From Anastrepha obliqua (Eukaryota > Arthropoda > Insecta > Diptera > Tephritidae), in the NCBI RefSeq assembly GCF_027943255.1, contig NC_072893.1:35858001-35922000 (forward strand): a stretch of 64,000 nt of DNA, given 5' to 3'. The translations under genes and the position numbers were made by a program. Positions 62,651 through 64,000 of this stretch are shown here, in pieces. How positions within the stretch are numbered: position 1 is the first letter of the stretch; the number at the start of each line of letters is the position of its first letter. The notes beneath the pieces were generated by a model, which was not told where the DNA came from, made no database searches, and worked only from the letters and a program-made list of their open reading frames with translations.

Positions 62651-63055
62651 TGGCTTACATTTGTGGTTTCTAGTGGGCATAATACTTAGTTTGTCGGTTA
62701 TACATATTCTTAGTTTTTAAATGATCAAGTTCTTTATGAAAAGCGTTTGCGAATTTGCCGGGTAAATTAGGCAACCGATGGAAGTTAGATAGTTAGGTAA
62801 CATAAGCCGACACTGAGTCTTAAAAGATATTTTGCATCTCAATCCTACATCTACTCCCAGTAAAAGCATCAGCTACATATTTCTTTGACTTTCTTTCTTT
62901 CCAGACACATTCGGCACTCTATCTGTATAGAAAGACTAAAAGCTTAACCTTAAGTCCGCCTTAAGGAGTTAGGAGTAATCAGAATTTTAGTTTTTTCCTT
63001 AAAGTATAATATCTTAAAAATATTGTGTGAAAAATTGAAGTGAATCCGACAAATA
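62651..63055. other. Spacer
   Basis: Contains the direct-repeat arm TCTTAAAAATATTGTGTGA at 63012-63030, repeated at the window end. Otherwise nothing recognised. Confidence 0.5.
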
Positions 63056-63977
63056 AAGGGTTTTCCAATAACCGGTGTTATTTTAAATAGCCCGCTGTTT
63101 CAATAGATGTCACTTTTTAAACTGTAATTTTTTCATATTTGACAAGTAGAAACTACGCCATTAATAAAAATGGAACGATACACGCTTAAACGACGCATTG
63201 AAATTATTAAAATTCACTATAAAAATGGTGAAAATTTGACAGAGGCGGTTCGTAAAACACGAACGTTTTTGGGTCATCGTGAATGTCGGACCGCAATACA
63301 GAAATTGGTGAAAAAATTCGAGCTGTTGGGACAAGTTAGTGATGTGAAGAATAAAACCCGTGCACGTCGCTCAGGAACAGCCGAAAATATTTCTGTTGTA
63401 GCCGAAAGTGGTGAAGAAACCCCAGGTGTGTCCATTTTTCGTCGTTCGTTGGAATTAGGCATTCCACAAGAGTCATTACAACGTATTTTGCATAAAGATT
63501 TGGGTCTTAAGGCTTTTAAAGTCCATTTAACACAAGAACTCAAGCTGACTGATTATCAACAATGTCATGTTTTTGCTTATTGGGTCGTTGAAATGCATGA
63601 AAATGATCCGGAATTCCATCGAAAAATCATCTTGAGTGATGAGGCCCATTTCCACCTTGGTGGCTTTGTCAACAAGCAAAATTGTCGGATCTGGGGCTCA
63701 GAAAATCCTAGAGTTATTGTTGAAAAACCTCTTTATCCTCAACGTGTGACTTTTTGGTGCGGAATCATTGGACCTCACTTTTTCGAAAATGAAGCTGGAG
63801 CAACAGTTACGGTGAATGGATTGCGCTATCGAGAGATAATTAACGATTTTTTTTGGCCGGAATTGGATGATATTGATCTGGACAACGTTTATTTTCAGCA
63901 AGACGGCGCTACGTGCCACACAAGCAACGAAACCATTGATCTTTTATCAAAATAACACCTCTTATAGGAAAATCCTT
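63056..63977 (+). mobile_element. rosa-type (DD41D) mariner, 3'-deleted, terminal repeats intact
   Basis: Left end AAGGGTTTTCCAATAACCGG then TGTTATTTTA; right end AATAACACCTCTTATAGGAA then AATCCTT, a diverged inverted pair. TA precedes the left end; TG follows the right. The element is about 920 bp. The transposase frame runs straight into the right TIR, so the last ~90 residues including the third catalytic Asp are gone. Compare the complementary deletion at 25593-26145. Confidence 0.93.
63170..63955 (+). CDS. rosa-type mariner transposase, C-terminally truncated
   Basis: A clean 261-codon frame from the ATG at 63170 (MERYTLKRRIEIIKIHYKNG) to TAA at 63953. Residues 1-60 form a first helix-turn-helix (NLTEAVRKTRTFLG; AIQKLVKKFE). 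Residues 65-115 carry the linker and second HTH (ENISVVAESGEETPGVSIFR; LGIPQESLQRILHKDLGLKA). The catalytic core has IILSDEAHFHLGGFVNKQNCRIW (first Asp) and VYFQQDGATCHTSN (second Asp). It then ends LLSK where relatives continue LLREKFPD. Without the third Asp it cannot catalyse transposition, but both DNA-binding domains are complete, so a TIR-binding product is conceivable. No internal stops, unlike almost all other elements here; recent deletion is implied. Confidence 0.9.
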   Translation: MERYTLKRRIEIIKIHYKNGENLTEAVRKTRTFLGHRECRTAIQKLVKKFELLGQVSDVKNKTRARRSGTAENISVVAESGEETPGVSIFRRSLELGIPQESLQRILHKDLGLKAFKVHLTQELKLTDYQQCHVFAYWVVEMHENDPEFHRKIILSDEAHFHLGGFVNKQNCRIWGSENPRVIVEKPLYPQRVTFWCGIIGPHFFENEAGATVTVNGLRYREIINDFFWPELDDIDLDNVYFQQDGATCHTSNETIDLLSK

Positions 63978-64000
63978 TGTCTTAAAAATATTGTGTGAGA

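Overview
The window is a repeat-dominated, AT-rich stretch of a dipteran nuclear genome, most likely from a tephritid fruit fly or a close relative. I infer this from mariner transposases with the DD41D spacing of the 'rosa' lineage (first described in Ceratitis), many I/R1-type non-LTR retrotransposons with RNase H domains, and a tRNA-derived SINE of a type I associate with tephritid intergenic DNA. The taxon is not proven. I found no credible host protein-coding gene, no tRNA or rRNA gene and no CRISPR array. Almost every recognisable coding segment is a broken transposable element.

Working names used here: SINE-A is a short tRNA-derived SINE of about 300 bp (10 copies or fragments). SINE-B is a longer tRNA-Gly-like SINE of about 560 bp (3 copies). 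Repeat R is an unclassified LTR-like repeat of about 760 bp (3 copies). Repeat S is an AT-rich unit containing 'CTTCAAACTTTCACTTTATTA' variants (3 places).

Layout. 0-5 kb: direct repeat, a TTAA-type MITE, Repeat S, SINE-A, a LINE 3' part and a frameshifted RTE-like LINE. 6-13 kb: mariner and LINE scraps, then a Tc1-like element next to a mauritiana/irritans-like mariner. 14.6-16.7 kb: SINE-A, then a LINE ORF2 that appears split by a DD37D mariner. 18.3-19.3 kb: a tandem array of about 145 bp units. 20-24 kb: SINE-A copies, an A/T minisatellite and a full-length SINE-B. 25.6-29.2 kb: rosa and other mariners, a LINE 3' end, and Repeat R copy 1 with a nested mariner. 30-36 kb: LINE fragments and Repeat R copy 2. 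37-41.5 kb: a LINE with an apparent 5' inversion that is itself interrupted by Repeat R copy 3, then a LINE interrupted by a second TTAA MITE. 43.4-47.8 kb: a LINE insertion bounded by a 15 bp target duplication, LINE scraps, and a roughly 0.7 kb GACAGA microsatellite sitting in a LINE 3' UTR. 49-55.8 kb: inverted mariners, SINE-A and LINE fragments, and a second DD37D mariner. 56.4-62.6 kb: a LINE insertion with an 11 bp target duplication and a 3' terminal hairpin, more LINE fragments, a Tc1 scrap and a SINE-B. 63-64 kb: a rosa mariner with an open reading frame lacking the C-terminus.

The most useful signals are structural. Two different LINE insertions have clean target-site duplications. 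One MITE insertion can be reversed on paper to restore the host LINE reading frame. Nested insertions give a relative age order. SINE-B and a LINE share a 3' segment, suggesting how the SINE is mobilised. A microsatellite can be traced to a purine-rich LINE 3' UTR by comparison with a non-expanded copy.
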